NCBI GenBank assembly: GCA_018266915.1 | Contig: JAFDZM010000012.1 | Span: 1 to 64,000 of the forward strand | DNA from: Bacteroidota bacterium | GTDB lineage: Bacteria; Bacteroidota; Bacteroidia; Sphingobacteriales; Sphingobacteriaceae | Direction: 5' to 3' | Length of the DNA stretch: 64,000 bases | In this document: one piece after another, positions 63,175 to 64,000 of the stretch | Position numbering within the stretch: the stretch's first letter is position 1 | Layout: each line of letters starts with the position of its first letter | Position numbers and translations under genes: made by a program | The notes under the pieces: generated by a model | Database searches by the model: none | Told to the model about the DNA's origin: nothing | What the model saw: the letters and a program-made list of their open reading frames with translations, nothing else

Positions 63175-64000
63175 AAACATTTATTTATTCAGCCTGCAAA
63201 CTTTTAGCACCACCGGCGGCATCCAGAAAATGGTGCGTACCCTTGCCCATTCCTTATACCATATTTCAAAAAAAGAGAATTGGAACTTCAGGCTTTTTTC
63301 GTTGTATGATTCAAGGTATGACTTAATGAGTCAGTATTTGCCATCGGAAAATTATACAGGTTTTAATAACAGCCGGTTAGGCTTGGGTCTGACTTCTATT
63401 AAAGAAGCATCGCGAGCCAACATTGTCATATTAAGCCATATCAATTTTTCCCTTATCGGGATTGTGATCAAGTTATTCAACCCTAAATGCAAAGTATGGC
63501 TGATAGCACACGGGATAGAGGTATGGCGCCCGTTGAGTTTAATAAAAAGAACTTTTCTTAAAAGAAGCTGCGATAAAATTATTTGCGTAAGCAATTTTAC
63601 TAAGCAGCAAATGATAACCCGTCATCAGTCAGATCCTGATAAATGTGTAGTATTGAATAATGCTGTCGATCCTTTCATAAAACTGCCCGATACTTTTGAT
63701 AGACCAGAATACTTACTAAACAGGTATGGACTCAGTCCGTCAAACGAAATAATTTTCACATTGACAAGGTTAGCGTCATCCGAACAATACAAAGGGCACG
63801 AACAGGTAATAAAAGCTGTTGCGAGTTTAAAACATGAGTTCCCCAATATAAAATATGTGCTTTCAGGACAATACGATTCGGTTGAAGAGATTAGGATCAG
63901 AAGTTTGATAGACAAATATGGTGTAAATAATGAAGTGATATTGACAGGCTTTCTGAACGAAAATGAGCTAACCGATCATTTTTTATTGGCTGACCTTTTT
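63167..64000 (+). CDS. Glycosyltransferase family 4, partial (runs off the window)
   Basis: 278 codons are visible, with no stop before the edge. It begins MPKNIYLFSLQTFSTTGGIQ, with the GT-B N-terminal pattern (STTGGIQKMVRTLAHSL). The acceptor region IAHGIEVWRP is followed by ICVSNFTKQQM and VVLNNAVDP; the start of the donor-binding domain is IIFTLTRLASSEQYKGHEQVIKA. The EX7E motif would lie beyond the edge. Its start codon lies in the last codons of asnB, so translation is coupled and the exopolysaccharide operon continues past 64 kb. Confidence 0.88.
   Translation, partial: MPKNIYLFSLQTFSTTGGIQKMVRTLAHSLYHISKKENWNFRLFSLYDSRYDLMSQYLPSENYTGFNNSRLGLGLTSIKEASRANIVILSHINFSLIGIVIKLFNPKCKVWLIAHGIEVWRPLSLIKRTFLKRSCDKIICVSNFTKQQMITRHQSDPDKCVVLNNAVDPFIKLPDTFDRPEYLLNRYGLSPSNEIIFTLTRLASSEQYKGHEQVIKAVASLKHEFPNIKYVLSGQYDSVEEIRIRSLIDKYGVNNEVILTGFLNENELTDHFLLADLF

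Overview
The window is a chromosomal segment of a Bacteroidota bacterium, most likely family Sphingobacteriaceae and plausibly Mucilaginibacter or a close relative. That placement is inferred from gene content and style; no search was run. Supporting signs are the division and cell-wall (dcw) cluster in Bacteroidota order without murF or ddl, several TAnnTTTG-type -7 promoter boxes, a CarboxypepD_reg/DUF5686 protein, an outer-membrane barrel with a carboxypeptidase-regulatory N-terminus, an H1/Hc1-like mini-histone and an UpxY-type NusG paralogue in an exopolysaccharide locus. No rRNA, tRNA, CRISPR array, transposase or phage gene is visible.

Layout. 0.1-5.2 kb: UbiD-family decarboxylase, a MntA/HepT toxin-antitoxin pair, class I fructose-bisphosphate aldolase, and a TauE/SafE exporter with its DUF1634 partner. 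5.2-17.5 kb: outer-membrane barrel, a secreted alpha/beta-hydrolase whose nucleophile Ser appears replaced by Gly, DinB protein, DUF885 lipoprotein, DNA ligase LigA and a DUF5686 protein. A near-consensus sigma-54 promoter followed by a small hairpin lies in the long gap before ligA. 17.7-26 kb: two Tat-exported sugar proteins (isomerase/epimerase and Gfo/Idh/MocA oxidoreductase), dapA, a 58-residue histone-like protein, a GH125 alpha-mannosidase and an alpha-oxoamine synthase-like PLP enzyme. 26-42.2 kb: the complete minus-strand dcw cluster mraZ-rsmH-ftsL-ftsI-murE-mraY-murD-ftsW-murG-murC-ftsQ-ftsA-ftsZ, headed by three tandem 10-bp repeats that look like a MraZ box. 42.4-55.2 kb: degenerate receiver-like protein, purU, cupin, MacB/FtsX-type permease, CocE-like hydrolase, a PIN-domain toxin-antitoxin pair, pgk, a GNAT protein, gap and a 568-residue protein of unknown role. 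55.4-64 kb: exopolysaccharide locus with a WecA/TagO-like initiating transferase, GT2, Wza-like export lipoprotein, Wzc-like tyrosine kinase, NusG-like antiterminator, asparagine synthase and a GT4 cut by the window edge.

The genes are mostly ordinary; the spaces between them are not. Many junctions, including several inside the dcw cluster, carry either MITE-like palindromic elements of 110-150 bp with terminal inverted repeats or short-period 'word' repeats whose word differs from junction to junction. One 131-137 bp element occurs twice in opposite orientation. A related hairpin has become the N-terminal coding sequence of murD. A 23-bp repeat occurs identically on both sides of the ABC permease gene. 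These repeats, the sigma-54/hairpin unit and the MraZ-box array are the parts most worth a second look.
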